From: Deinococcus marmoris DSM 12784
GTDB lineage: Bacteria > Deinococcota > Deinococci > Deinococcales > Deinococcaceae
DNA: 34,290 bases
Direction of reading: 5' to 3'
NCBI RefSeq assembly: GCF_000701405.1
Contig: NZ_JNIV01000048.1
Span: 1 to 34,290, forward strand
Below the pieces are notes generated by a model. It did not search any database. It saw nothing but the letters and a program-made list of their open reading frames with translations, and had not been told where the DNA came from. This document shows positions 16,280-25,348 of the stretch, piece by piece; position 1 is the stretch's first letter; every line of letters starts with the position of its first letter. Both the position numbers and the translations under genes were made by a program.

Positions 16280-17248
16280 TTAGTACGCGCCTGCCAGCCC
16301 GGCCTTGGCGTTCTGTGGGGTGTAGTCGCGGTCCTCGTTGATGATCTTGGCGGGGAGCTTCTTGCCTGCGGCGTAGTTCTTGAGGGTGGCAAACGCCTTG
16401 GGGCCGAAGCGCGGGTTGCACTCCACGACGTAGTTGATCTTGCCGTCGACCACCATCTGCACGGCTTCCCTGCCGCCGTCGATGGACAGCACCAGGATGT
16501 CCTTGCCGGGGACCTTGCCCGCCGCCTGAATGGCCGAGACCGCGCCGATGGCCATCTCGTCGTTGTGGGCGTAGATCACGTTGGCTTCGGGGTGGGCCTG
16601 GAGCAGCGTTTCGGCCACCTGACGGCCCTTGTCGCGCGAGAAGTCGCCGGTCTGGCTGGCCACGATCTTGAACTTGGGGTTCTTGGCGATCACGTCGTCG
16701 AAGCCCTTCTTGCGGTCGTTGGCGGGGCTGGCCCCGGTGGTGCCTTCCAGCTCGATGATGTTCATCTTGCCGCCCGCGTTCTTGACCAGCCACTCGCCCA
16801 CGCGCTTGCCTTCCTCGATGAAGTCCGAGCCGATAAAGGTCACGTAGTCGGTTCCGGCCTTGGCCAGCTTGGGATCGATGTTGCGGTCCAGCAGGATCAC
16901 GGGAATCCCGGCCTTGCGGGCCTCGGCCACCACGGGGGCCAGCGGCTTGTCTTCACGGGGGGACAGGAAAATGACGTCCACTTTCTGCGCGATCATGCTG
17001 CGGACGTCGGCGACCTGCTTGGCGGTGGAGCCGGCAGCGTCGGTGTAGACGAGCTGATAGCCTAGCTTCTTGGCCTCGTCCTGCATGCTCTTGGTCTGGG
17101 CCAGACGCCAGGGGTTGTTGCTCTCGGTCTGCGCGAAGCCCACGCGGTAGGTGGCCTTGACAGGGAGTTTGGGCAGCGCGGCCTGGGCCAGCACGCTGCC
17201 AGTGACCAGCGCGATGGCCAGCATTCCAAAAGTGACGGTTTTTTTCAT
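16280..17248 (-). CDS. Sugar-binding periplasmic protein (YtfQ-like)
   Basis: 322-residue periplasmic binding protein, type I fold, with signal peptide MKKTVTFGMLAIALVTGSVLAQA. Motifs close to E. coli YtfQ (galactofuranose-binding): VGFAQTESNNPWR, VDVIFLSP, IPVILLDRNID, IELEGTTGASPANDRKKGFD, SQTGDFSRDKGRQVAE and VIYAHNDEMAIGA. Start ATG 17248 has GGAGG 7 nt upstream; the frame could extend to 17293 without support. First gene of the four-gene importer operon, transcribed from the promoter at 17396-17424. Galactofuranose or a related furanose or pentose is the likeliest ligand, by similarity only. Confidence 0.93.
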   Translation of the reverse strand: MKKTVTFGMLAIALVTGSVLAQAALPKLPVKATYRVGFAQTESNNPWRLAQTKSMQDEAKKLGYQLVYTDAAGSTAKQVADVRSMIAQKVDVIFLSPREDKPLAPVVAEARKAGIPVILLDRNIDPKLAKAGTDYVTFIGSDFIEEGKRVGEWLVKNAGGKMNIIELEGTTGASPANDRKKGFDDVIAKNPKFKIVASQTGDFSRDKGRQVAETLLQAHPEANVIYAHNDEMAIGAVSAIQAAGKVPGKDILVLSIDGGREAVQMVVDGKINYVVECNPRFGPKAFATLKNYAAGKKLPAKIINEDRDYTPQNAKAGLAGAY

Positions 17249-17392
17249 GTCTGTTCCTCCAGAAGAGTGGATCTTGAAATCGGACACCGTCATGGCAATG
17301 AAGATGTGTTTGATGCCCGGATGAGGGAAGGGACCATCGCGGTCTGCCCCGCCTGTGCGGGGGCTGTGCTGTATTCGGGGAGAGTGTGCGAG

Positions 17393-17441
17393 ACAAAGCT
17401 ACCAATACAAAGTCTTGATGTCAACTTTTTTCGACACAAAG
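17393..17441 (-). promoter_or_regulatory. Promoter of the sugar ABC operon with CTTTGT direct repeats
   Basis: Minus strand: -35 TTGACA (17419-17424), exactly 17 nt, -10 TAGCTT (17396-17401). Three copies of CTTTGT (17436-17441, 17407-17412, 17393-17398) lie just upstream of the -35, inside the spacer, and across the -10, spaced 29 and 14 bp. This suits binding of a regulator, most simply the divergent ArsR-type protein. The leader to ATG 17248 is about 140 nt and contains a CCCCGC/GCGGGG hairpin. Confidence 0.7.
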
Positions 17442-17529
17442 TGGATTTTATGAGGTGTTGGGAGGTTTGGCACACCCCTCTCCAGCCCTTTCAAAATCCG
17501 TTATTTCCTGTCCAGCAGGCTATATGGCT

Positions 17530-17603
17530 ACACAGGAATGCTTCGCTCCGTGTGACTTCAGCCTGCTCTTGCAATCCCACCACTAAACTTGTAGGTTTGG
17601 TGG
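17530..17603 (+). promoter_or_regulatory. Inverted repeats upstream of the regulator gene
   Basis: Two imperfect dyads precede the regulator: ACACAGGA ... TCCGTGTG (17530-17554, one mismatch, 9-nt loop) and CCACC-ACT-AAAC-TTGTAG-GTTT-GGTGG (17577-17603, one 3-nt bulge). A TATATG sequence (17521-17526) could be the -10. They may be operators for autoregulation or leader hairpins. Confidence 0.4.
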
Positions 17604-17647
17604 CAATGCCCCCCCCCGAATTTCCCTGGGAGGCTTCAAGGAGTGAA

Positions 17648-18610
17648 ATGCCAATTGCCGGAAACCGGACCCTGATCGCGGAAGGACAGCGGGCGCTGGC
17701 CGTGGTCCACGCCGTCAACAGTGAGACCCGCCTGTCGATGCTCAGCCTGCTGTCGCACAGCCCCATGAATGTCAGTGAACTGACCGCCGCGATGGGACTG
17801 CCGCACTCGACGGTCAATTTCAACCTCAAACTGCTGGAAGAGGCCGGGCTGCTGGAAGTGCAGTACATGCCCGGCACACGCGGGCGGCAGAAGCTGATCA
17901 GCAAACGCTACGAGGAAATCCTGATCAAGCTGCCCGGCGCGGCGGTCAGCGCCCAGCCCAACGTGGTAGAAATTTCCATGCCCATCGGCAATTACCGCCG
18001 CTCGGACGTCACTTCCACCTGCGGGCTGGCCACCGAATCCAAACTGATCGGGATGGTGGACGATCCCCGCTCCTTTTTCGAGCCGGAGCATGTGTTTGCC
18101 CAGATCATCTGGTTCCGGCACGGCACGCTGGGCTACGACTTTCCCAACAACCTGCCGCACGGCGCGGAGGCCAGCGAACTGGAACTGTCGGTGGAACTGT
18201 GTTCCGAGGCCCCCGAACATGATCCCGACTGGCCCTCGGACATCACGGTCTGGGTCAACGACACCGAGATCGGCACCTGGACCAGCCCGGCGGATTTCGG
18301 CGGTGTGCGCGGGCGGCACACCCCGCTGTGGTGGCCGATCAACCACACCCAGCACGGCCTGCTCAAGCGCTTCAAGATCAACCACGAGGGCACTTTCATC
18401 GACGGGAAGCAGGTGGGCGACACGTCCATCAAGCAGCTCAAACTGGGTGACCAGCCCCAGATTCAGGTGCGGGTGGGGGTCAAGGACGACGCGCGCTACA
18501 AGGGCGGCGTCAACCTGTTCGGCCACAAGTTCGGCAACAACGAACAGGACCTGCTGATGCGCCTGTGGTACGAATTCCGCGAGGGCGAGCGCCCCTACGT
18601 GATCAAGTAG
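17648..18610 (+). CDS. ArsR-type winged-helix regulator with large C-terminal domain
   Basis: 320-residue DNA-binding protein. Residues about 15-85 form an ArsR/SmtB-like winged helix (NSETRLSMLSLLSHSPMNVS, LTAAMGLPHSTVNFNLKLLE, then a wing MPGTRGRQKLISKRYEEIL). No metal-binding Cys motif is present. The remaining 230 or so residues form a beta-rich domain with many aromatic residues (VWVNDTEIGTWTSPADFGG, TPLWWPINHTQHGLLK) that resembles a ligand- or sugar-sensing module but which I cannot name. AAGGAG lies 6 nt before ATG 17648. Divergent from the sugar ABC operon, whose promoter carries repeated sites, so it is the probable local regulator. Confidence 0.85.
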   Translation: MPIAGNRTLIAEGQRALAVVHAVNSETRLSMLSLLSHSPMNVSELTAAMGLPHSTVNFNLKLLEEAGLLEVQYMPGTRGRQKLISKRYEEILIKLPGAAVSAQPNVVEISMPIGNYRRSDVTSTCGLATESKLIGMVDDPRSFFEPEHVFAQIIWFRHGTLGYDFPNNLPHGAEASELELSVELCSEAPEHDPDWPSDITVWVNDTEIGTWTSPADFGGVRGRHTPLWWPINHTQHGLLKRFKINHEGTFIDGKQVGDTSIKQLKLGDQPQIQVRVGVKDDARYKGGVNLFGHKFGNNEQDLLMRLWYEFREGERPYVIK

Positions 18611-18935
18611 GGTCTGCGCGTCCCCCTCTCCCGTGGAGCTGTATCAATCTCAGCTTACCGCGCAGGTTAGAGGACCCAGCAGCAGGACCTAACTCCCCTC
18701 AACGAATCAGCAACCGAAGGCCGTCGGGCGCGCAGCGGACGGGCCGCACGCAGCGTGACGGAGCCGGGCATCCGAGCAGGAACGCCGCCGCCCTTTCCCG
18801 CCCATAACGCCCGTAAATTCGTGCCCAGTGCAACGCCTGCTCCCCCTGCCCCACTGGGGTAGGGGGCCGGGGGGTGGGGCTGCCGGAACGACACCTCAAC
18901 CTGACTCAACCTGAAACCCCCGCAGTCTTCCCCCC
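18611..18935. repeat. Convergent gap with degenerate repeat and GC-rich hairpin
   Basis: No gene between two convergent stops. The start (CCCCTCTCC ... GGAGCTGTA) resembles the left end of the dispersed repeat at 23635, probably a truncated copy. Further right, 18842-18866 is a 25-base GC hairpin (CCCCCTGCCCC / GGGGTAGGGGG) that could end transcription from either side; no U-tract. Confidence 0.5.
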
Positions 18936-20477
18936 CTAAAATCCCGGATTCACCGACGCGCCGCCCAGACGGTACTGGAAGGCCATGCGCTGCGGCCCGA
19001 TGATCTGCGAGCCGCCCACGGTGCCCAGCGGCGTGCCCAGAGAGACGCGGGTGCCCACACTGACCAGCGGCTCATTCAGGCCAAAATATGCGCTGATGGC
19101 GCTGGAATGGTCCACCAGTACCACCCAGCCCAGTGAGGCGTAATACGTCACCGCCAGCACGTTGCCCTCCAGCGCGGCCACCGCCTGCGAGCCGTCGGAC
19201 GCGGACAGCACCACCCACGGTGAGCCGCCCGTGCCATAGGGGGCGCTGACCTGCCCCCCCGGCAGCGGAAACCCCAGCGGACCGTTCGAGGCAGGCAGGG
19301 GCCGCAACTCCTGGGCCACCCGCTCCTGCGCGGCCTGAACCTGCTGGCTGCGTTGCTGCAAGGCCGCCTGCTCACGCTGGAGCTGCTGCTCACGGGCGCG
19401 CTGCTGCTGTTCGCGCACGGCCCGCTGCTGGGCCTCGCGGGCAGCCTGCGCGCGGGCCTGGGCCGCCGCCTGCTGCCGGGCCTGCGCCTGGGCCACCTGA
19501 CGGGCACGTTCGGCGGCCTCGCGGGCGCGCTGGGCCGCCTGCTCACGGGCAATGCGTTCCTGCTCGGCGCGGATCGCCGCCAGCCGGATGGCCTCCTGGC
19601 GGGCGCGTTCCTGGGCCACGCGAATCCGCAGGGCCTCGGCCTCGCGGCGTTTGCGTTCCTCTTCCAGGCGGCGCTGGCGTTCGGCCTCGATCCGCACTTT
19701 CTCTGCCGTGACCTGGGTGATCAGGCCGTCGATGGTGCGGGCAGTCAGGACGCGGTCCGCCTGCCGCTGCGCCGCCAGGGCACGCGCCCCCTGTTCGCTG
19801 TCGCGCAGACTGGCCAGCAGGGTGTTCTGCTCGCCCCGGCGCGACTTCAGGCGGCCCAGGGCGGCGTTGCGCTGCGCCCCGATGTCCTTGAGGGTCTGCG
19901 CCTGCCGCGCCTGCTGCGCCTGCTGCTCATCCAGCGTCGCCACCTCGCCCTTCAGGTTCTGGATGATGCGGTTGTTGTACTGCCCGGCCATGTTGGCGTA
20001 ACGCAGCCGGATCAGCAGGTCCGAGAGGCTGCGCGACTGCGACAGCAGCCCCAGGTAATCGTTGCTGCGGCTGCGGTACTGGAGATTCAGGATTTCGCGC
20101 ACGTCACCCTTCAGGCGCTCGACGCGGGTGGTGGTCACGCCCAGTTGCGACCGGGTGTCGGCCAGTTGCCGCTCGGCCAGCGCGGTGCGGGTGTTCAGGA
20201 CCGCCAGCTCGTTTTCCAGGTCCGAGACCTGGGCCGCCAGCGCGTCCAGCCGGGCCAGCGCCTCCTTTTGTTGCGCGTTGAGGTTCTGGATGTTTCGGCG
20301 GATGCGGTTCAGTTCCCCTGCCTGCGCCGCGCTGAGCTGCTTTTGCTGCTGGAGTTCCTGCTGAAGCTGCTGCAACTTCTGGGAAGTGGTCTGTCCGCCC
20401 GCACCCTGTCCCAGCAGCAACGCGCTCAGCAGAATGAGCAGGCCGACGCGCCGCACGCCCCCGACGCCTCGGGCCAC
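18936..20477 (-). CDS. EnvC-like murein hydrolase activator with degenerate LytM domain
   Basis: 513-residue exported protein: signal peptide (hydrophobic core LLILLSALLLGQGAGGQ), long coiled coil (about 30-255), a highly charged Arg/Glu/Ala/Gln-rich helix (about 255-395), and a C-terminal M23/LytM domain (about 400-513). All zinc ligands are lost: the HxGxD position reads SPWVVL, YGHL is YFGL, and LHFEVR is MAFQYR. Such inactive LytM proteins (EnvC) activate cell-wall amidases. It starts with GTG 20477, overlapping the ftsX TAG by one base, and follows ftsE-ftsX, which in other bacteria transmit ATP hydrolysis through the membrane to an EnvC or hydrolase partner. The charged helix is longer than in E. 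coli EnvC. Confidence 0.88.
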   Translation of the reverse strand: MARGVGGVRRVGLLILLSALLLGQGAGGQTTSQKLQQLQQELQQQKQLSAAQAGELNRIRRNIQNLNAQQKEALARLDALAAQVSDLENELAVLNTRTALAERQLADTRSQLGVTTTRVERLKGDVREILNLQYRSRSNDYLGLLSQSRSLSDLLIRLRYANMAGQYNNRIIQNLKGEVATLDEQQAQQARQAQTLKDIGAQRNAALGRLKSRRGEQNTLLASLRDSEQGARALAAQRQADRVLTARTIDGLITQVTAEKVRIEAERQRRLEEERKRREAEALRIRVAQERARQEAIRLAAIRAEQERIAREQAAQRAREAAERARQVAQAQARQQAAAQARAQAAREAQQRAVREQQQRAREQQLQREQAALQQRSQQVQAAQERVAQELRPLPASNGPLGFPLPGGQVSAPYGTGGSPWVVLSASDGSQAVAALEGNVLAVTYYASLGWVVLVDHSSAISAYFGLNEPLVSVGTRVSLGTPLGTVGGSQIIGPQRMAFQYRLGGASVNPGF

Positions 20478-21340
20478 TACTCCAGCTCCCGCAGGTAGCG
20501 GCGACTGGCGAACAGGCTGCCCACGAAGCCGATCAGGATGCCCAGGGCCGCCACACCGCCCAACACCGGCAGTAGCGTGTTCCAGTCGGTGACCACCGGA
20601 AGCACCGGGGCCAGTTCGCGCACGCGCCCGGCCAGTCCCAGGTACGCGGGCGTCAGCAGGGCCAGCGCCAGCGCGGCGGCCAGCACCCCCACGATCAGGC
20701 CCTCGATGACGTGCGGCATACGGATAAAGGCGCGGGTGGCCCCCAGCAGGCGCATCACGCTGATCTCGTCGCGGCGGGCGTACATCGCCACCCGCACCGC
20801 GTTCAGGATGTTGAACAGCGTACCCAGCAGCAGCAGCCCCACCAGCGCGTACCCCGCGCCGCGCACGGCGGTCAGGGTCTTGACGGTGGGGTCCACGTAG
20901 CCCGCACCGTACTCCACGCCGTCCACGCCGCTCAGGGCCGAGACGGTATTCGCCACCGTGCGCGAGTCCTCCACCCGGCTGACCTTCATCCGTAAGGTGT
21001 CAGGAAAGGGGTTGCCCACCAGACCCGCCGCGTCGCGGGTGGCCGGGGAAACCTGACTCATCTCCTCCAGCACTTGCGCGCTGGTCACCAGCCGGGCCTC
21101 GCGCACCTGCGGCAGCGCCCGCGCCTGGGCCAGCAGCACGGCGTCGTCGGCGTCGGGGGTCAGGAAGGCGGCCACCTCCACCTGCGATTCCAGTTGCTCC
21201 AGCGTGCGGTCCACGTTCAGGGTCAGCAGCAGCACGAAGCCCAGCATCAGCAGGGTCAGGGTCATGGTCACCAGCGTCGCCAGCGTGGCCGTGAAATTGC
21301 CGCGCATCGCCAGCAGCGCCTGACGGAGGTGGTAGATCAC
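20477..21340 (-). CDS. ftsX: Cell-division ABC-like membrane protein FtsX
   Basis: 287-residue FtsX with the family topology: cytoplasmic N-terminus MIYHLRQALLAMRGN, TM1 (about 18-42), a large extracellular loop (about 45-165) and three further TM segments; the cytoplasmic stretch ARRDEISVMRLLGATRAFIR between TM2 and TM3 is the FtsE-coupling region. It links FtsE ATPase activity to periplasmic cell-wall hydrolase regulation. GTG start at 21340, 10 bases after the ftsE stop; the stop overlaps the EnvC-like start. The extracellular loop is where the EnvC-like coiled coil would dock. Confidence 0.93.
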   Translation of the reverse strand: MIYHLRQALLAMRGNFTATLATLVTMTLTLLMLGFVLLLTLNVDRTLEQLESQVEVAAFLTPDADDAVLLAQARALPQVREARLVTSAQVLEEMSQVSPATRDAAGLVGNPFPDTLRMKVSRVEDSRTVANTVSALSGVDGVEYGAGYVDPTVKTLTAVRGAGYALVGLLLLGTLFNILNAVRVAMYARRDEISVMRLLGATRAFIRMPHVIEGLIVGVLAAALALALLTPAYLGLAGRVRELAPVLPVVTDWNTLLPVLGGVAALGILIGFVGSLFASRRYLRELE

Positions 21341-21350
21341 AAGCGCCCGC

Positions 21351-22034
<684 letters not shown>

Positions 22035-22243
22035 GCTGCCGCTCTGATAGGACTGAAAGAGGAAGGGAAGTGGCTGCTCATCGTCACCGCCCAGCATAGC
22101 CCAGACCATGAAGGTTGCCTCAGGTCGGCTCTCAGCATTGCGACCTGCCTGGGCCGGGTGACACCCACCACACCCCCATCCCCTGAGCTTTTCCTGAGCC
22201 GCGCCTGTCACCTGCGTTTCAATAAGCGGTCATGTGGGCGCAC

Positions 22244-22249
22244 TATTCT
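22244..22249 (+). promoter_or_regulatory. -10 box for leaderless ctpA-like transcript
   Basis: TATTCT followed by GGGCGG and GTG 22256: a 6-nt spacer, no room for a ribosome site. Supports the internal GTG rather than the ATG at 22232, which would lie upstream of this box. Confidence 0.55.
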
Positions 22250-22255
22250 GGGCGG

Positions 22256-23572
22256 GTGAATGTCAAACGCCTGACCATCGTGGGGGCAGCCCTCGCGGCC
22301 ACCGCCGCCGTCGCCTACGCCCAGCTCGGCGGTTACAGCCAGGCCAACCTGACCAGCTCGGCAGAGGGCAAGACGCTGCTGAACGTCATCAGCGACCTCA
22401 AGCAGTACTACCTGTACCCCATTGACGAGCAGAAATTGCTGCGCGGCGCGATCAACGGCGCAGTGGGCAGCCTGAACGACGAGTTCACGTACTACAGCCA
22501 GCCCGAGGACACCGCCATCGACCAGGAAAATCTGGCGGGCAAGTTCTTCGGCATCGGCGTGCAACTGATCGCCGCCAACGCAGACGGCACGGGCGGCAAG
22601 ATCGACAACGTGTTCAAGACCGGCGCGGCCATCGGCGCGGGCGTGCAGATCGGCGACGTGTTCGTCAAGGTGGGCGACACCGAGGTCATCACCAGCAAAC
22701 TCAATGAGATCGTGCGGCTGGTGCGCGGCCAGCAGGGCACCACCGTCACCATCACCTTCGCCCGCAACGGCAAGCCCTACACCGTCAAGATGGAGCGCCA
22801 GCCCGTCACCATCGTGGACGTGGAATCCACCGTGCTGCCCGGCAATGTCGGCTACATCGCGCTGAACACCTTCTACAACGAGAAGGTCAGCCAGCAGTTC
22901 CGCGCCGCCGTGGCCGACCTGAAGAAGAAGAACGTGACCAAACTGATCCTGGACATGCGCGACAACGGCGGCGGGCTGCTGAACGCCGGGGTGGACGTGG
23001 CCGATCAGTTCCTCCAGAGTGGCCCGATCGTCAGCCTGCGCGACCGCAACAAGAAGACGGAAGTGTTCGGCACTGCCACCAACCAGAAGACCGACTACAC
23101 CGGCAAACTGGTGGTACTGGTCAACAAGAACAGCGCCTCGGCCAGTGAGGTGGTGTCGGGTGCCTTGCAGGACGGAAACCGCGCCCAGGTGATCGGCGAG
23201 CAGACCTTCGGCAAGGGCGTGGCCCAGATCCCGGTCAACCTGCCGGACGGCGGCAAGATCGCCATCGTCGCCAACGAGTGGCTGACCCCCAAGGGCCGCC
23301 AGATCCACAAGAAGGGCATCACCCCCGACATCATGGTCAAGGACACCCGCTATACCGCGCCACTCAACTTCTCGGGCAGCGGCATCAAGGCCGGAGACAA
23401 GATCACCCTGACCGTGGCCGGCAAGCCCGTGACCGTGACCGCCGACAAGGATGGCAAGTTCACCTACACCGGCGAGGCCAAGCGCCCCAGCAAGAGCGCC
23501 ACCCAGGGTGAGGCCGTGGTGGACCTGCCCACCGACGCCATTTTGAGAAAGGCGCTGGAAGTCCTGAAGTAA
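22256..23572 (+). CDS. C-terminal processing peptidase (S41, CtpA-type)
   Basis: 438-residue exported serine protease. Signal peptide VKRLTIVGAALAATAAVAYAQ, a PDZ domain (about 95-180; GIGVQLI, VQIGDVFVKVGD), then the S41 catalytic core. The Ser/Lys dyad is S295 in NSASASE and K320 in FGKGVAQ; the 25-residue spacing equals that of known CtpA proteases. LDMRDNGGGLL and VNLPDGGKIAIVANEWLTP are further family motifs. The C-terminal 90 residues add a domain with a repeat-like TLTVAGKPVTVTADKDGKF. GTG 22256 chosen because of the leaderless -10. Divergent from ftsE; it may process envelope proteins. Confidence 0.93.
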   Translation: MNVKRLTIVGAALAATAAVAYAQLGGYSQANLTSSAEGKTLLNVISDLKQYYLYPIDEQKLLRGAINGAVGSLNDEFTYYSQPEDTAIDQENLAGKFFGIGVQLIAANADGTGGKIDNVFKTGAAIGAGVQIGDVFVKVGDTEVITSKLNEIVRLVRGQQGTTVTITFARNGKPYTVKMERQPVTIVDVESTVLPGNVGYIALNTFYNEKVSQQFRAAVADLKKKNVTKLILDMRDNGGGLLNAGVDVADQFLQSGPIVSLRDRNKKTEVFGTATNQKTDYTGKLVVLVNKNSASASEVVSGALQDGNRAQVIGEQTFGKGVAQIPVNLPDGGKIAIVANEWLTPKGRQIHKKGITPDIMVKDTRYTAPLNFSGSGIKAGDKITLTVAGKPVTVTADKDGKFTYTGEAKRPSKSATQGEAVVDLPTDAILRKALEVLK

Positions 23573-23587
23573 GGTTATGAAAGCGGA

Positions 23588-23621
23588 GCCTCTCCCCCGT
23601 TTGGGTGGAGGGGCTTTTTTT
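23588..23621 (+). terminator. Terminator of ctpA-like gene
   Basis: GCCTCTCC and GGAGGGGC pair around a loop and are followed by seven T, 15 bp after the stop codon. Confidence 0.85.
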
Positions 23622-23634
23622 GGCGTTGAAAAAT

Positions 23635-23800
23635 AACCCCTCTCCTACGGAGCTGTACCAGCCAGTCGGCTTCGCCGCCAGCTCCACTCAAAAGGGAGCC
23701 GAGAGACGCGATTGGCAGGGCAATTCAATAGCCCTTGCCTCCCTTCTGAGGGGAGGTGCCCCGAAGGGGCGGACTCGTAGAGCTGCGGAGCAGAGGGGTC
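23635..23800. repeat. Dispersed intergenic repeat, copy 1
   Basis: About 166 bp bounded by AACCCCTC and GAGGGGTC, with internal hairpins CTTCTGAGGGGAG and GGTGCCCCGAAGGGGC. It is closely related, in reverse orientation, to 29763-29886, with shared blocks GGAGGTGCCCCGAAGGGGCG and CTCAAA(A)GGGAGCC. The terminal inverted repeats and intergenic location suggest a non-autonomous mobile or REP-like element. Confidence 0.8.
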
Positions 23801-23876
23801 AAACGGGCAGGGCAATCCTGAAACTCGCCCTTCTCTCAGCCGCCCTTCCCCCCTCTAGCACTCCCCACCCCGCTCT

Positions 23877-23882
23877 GATAAT
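23877..23882 (+). promoter_or_regulatory. Probable rpsF operon -10 box
   Basis: TGATAAT about 66 nt before the rpsF ATG, immediately after the dispersed repeat. No strong -35. Confidence 0.4.
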
Positions 23883-23947
23883 GTGGTGAGTTGCGCTGTG
23901 CGGCGAGGCCAGACCTTGCCCGGATTCGGCGTGAAGAGAGGTGAATT

Positions 23948-24256
23948 ATGAACCAGTACGACCTGAACCTGATCCTGAACCCCAACCTCAGCGCCGAACA
24001 GGTGCAAATCGAGAAGGAGTACATCGAGACCACGCTGAAGAACAGCGGGGCCGAGATGAGCAACCTCGACGACGTGGGCAACCGCCGCCTGGCTTACGCC
24101 ATCGAGAAGGACCGCGAGGGCTATTACCTGATGTACACCATCAAGGCCGGTGGCAACCCCGAGAAGGACATCGCCAGCACCCTGCGTCTGCGCGACCACG
24201 TGCGCCGCGTCCTGGTGGTCAAAGACCGCCCGGAATGGAAGACCAAGAAGGCTTGA
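23948..24256 (+). CDS. rpsF: Ribosomal protein S6
   Basis: 102-residue bS6 of the small subunit, which with S18 binds the central domain of 16S rRNA. MNQYDLNLILNPNLS, NRRLAYAIEKDREGYYLMYT and VRRVLVVKDRPEW are typical. GAGAGGTG precedes ATG 23948. First gene of the conserved rpsF-ssb-rpsR-rplI cluster. The C-terminus ends in a short basic tail. Confidence 0.97.
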   Translation: MNQYDLNLILNPNLSAEQVQIEKEYIETTLKNSGAEMSNLDDVGNRRLAYAIEKDREGYYLMYTIKAGGNPEKDIASTLRLRDHVRRVLVVKDRPEWKTKKA

Positions 24257-24282
24257 GCCACCCTTTGACCGCGCCAATGCAA

Positions 24283-24319
24283 ATATGCTATTGACGTAAT
24301 CATAGAGTTCAGTTATTCT
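24283..24319 (+). promoter_or_regulatory. ssb promoter with RDRM-like (DdrO) operator
   Basis: -35 TTGACG (24291-24296), spacer 17, -10 TATTCT (24314-24319). The 17-mer ATATGCTATTGACGTAA (24283-24299) matches 13 of 17 positions of the Deinococcus radiation/desiccation response motif as I recall it (TTATGTCATTGACATAA) and covers the -35. DdrO bound here would repress ssb until IrrE cleaves it after DNA damage. Confidence 0.75.
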
Positions 24320-24372
24320 TGAGTTGACCCGCACAGGGCCACACCCGCCAGCAACGTTAAAGCCCCCAGTAC

Positions 24373-24390
24373 GGACGCCAAACTGCGTCC
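24373..24390 (+). promoter_or_regulatory. Hairpin in ssb leader
   Basis: GGACGC-CAAACT-GCGTCC, a perfect 6-bp stem 27 nt before the ssb ATG and just upstream of its AAGGAG. Could affect translation or mRNA stability; no U-tract. Confidence 0.5.
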
Positions 24391-24416
24391 AGCCAGCCAC
24401 CAAGGAGAACACTGTT

Positions 24417-25313
24417 ATGGCCCGAGGCATGAACCATGTGTATTTAGTGGGCGCACTCGCCCGCGACCCCGAACTGCGTTACACCCCCAACGGAACCGCC
24501 GTTTTCGAGGCCACTGTGGCCGGAGAAGACCGCGTCGTCGGCACCGACGGACGTGAGCGGAACCTGCCGTGGTACCACCGCGTTTCTATTCTGGGCAAGC
24601 CCGCCGAATGGCAGGCCGAGCGCAACCTGAAGGGCGGCGACGCCGTGATGGTTGAGGGAACCCTGGATTACAGCTCCTGGGACGCCCCGGAAGGCGGCAA
24701 ACGCAGCGCAGTGAAAGTCAAGGCCCTCCGCATGGAAGGTCTGGACGCCCAGCCCGAACTGATCCAGGACGCCGGAGGCGGCGTTCGCATGGGCAACGGG
24801 ATGAACGAAGTGGCACTGATCGGCAATGTCGTCCGCGACCCCGAACTGCGCTACACCCCCGCCGGAGACGCCGTGCTTGGGATCGGCCTGGCCGTGAACG
24901 AGACGTGGAATGACCGCGCTGGGAACAAGCAGGAAAAGACCCACTGGATCGACGTAACCCTGTGGCGCGAAATGGCCGAGGCCATGAAAGAGCTGCGTAA
25001 GGGTGACCCGGTGATGGTCAAGGGCCGTCTGGTCAACGAAAGTTGGACCGACAAGGACGGCAACAAACGCAACTCCACCAAAGTAGAGGCGACGCGAGTC
25101 GAAGCTCTGTCCCGAGGCGCAGGAGCCGGTGCTTCTGCTGCCACCCCCGCCGGACCTCGCACGCAGACCGCGAGCAGTGCGGCGCGCCCCCAGGGCAATG
25201 GCTACGGCCAGAGCCAGAATCAGGCGGCGAACACGGGGAACCGTTCGGGCGGCTTAGATATAGACCAAGGTCTCGACGATTTCCCACCGGAAGAAGAAGA
25301 CCTGCCGTTCTGA
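24417..25313 (+). CDS. ssb: Single-stranded DNA-binding protein with two OB folds
   Basis: 298-residue Deinococcus/Thermus-type SSB. Two OB folds in one chain: MNHVYLVGALARDPELRYTP (start of fold 1) and MNEVALIGNVVRDPELRYTP (start of fold 2, about residue 126), so the protein acts as a dimer where most SSBs are tetramers. A Gly/Ala/Gln-rich linker follows, ending in the acidic tip DFPPEEEDLPF that recruits repair proteins. Start ATG 24417 with AAGGAG 8 nt upstream; an in-frame frame runs back to 24324. It has its own damage-type promoter inside the ribosomal-protein cluster, so ssb, rpsR and rplI can be expressed separately from rpsF. Confidence 0.97.
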   Translation: MARGMNHVYLVGALARDPELRYTPNGTAVFEATVAGEDRVVGTDGRERNLPWYHRVSILGKPAEWQAERNLKGGDAVMVEGTLDYSSWDAPEGGKRSAVKVKALRMEGLDAQPELIQDAGGGVRMGNGMNEVALIGNVVRDPELRYTPAGDAVLGIGLAVNETWNDRAGNKQEKTHWIDVTLWREMAEAMKELRKGDPVMVKGRLVNESWTDKDGNKRNSTKVEATRVEALSRGAGAGASAATPAGPRTQTASSAARPQGNGYGQSQNQAANTGNRSGGLDIDQGLDDFPPEEEDLPF

Positions 25314-25348
25314 ACTATTTGTAGGAACCGTGCAGGCACAAGGAACCC

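Noticed and set aside
18842..18866. GC-rich hairpin as a clear intrinsic terminator
   Set aside because: Stem is strong but there is no U-tract on either side, so it is only noted as part of the convergent gap.
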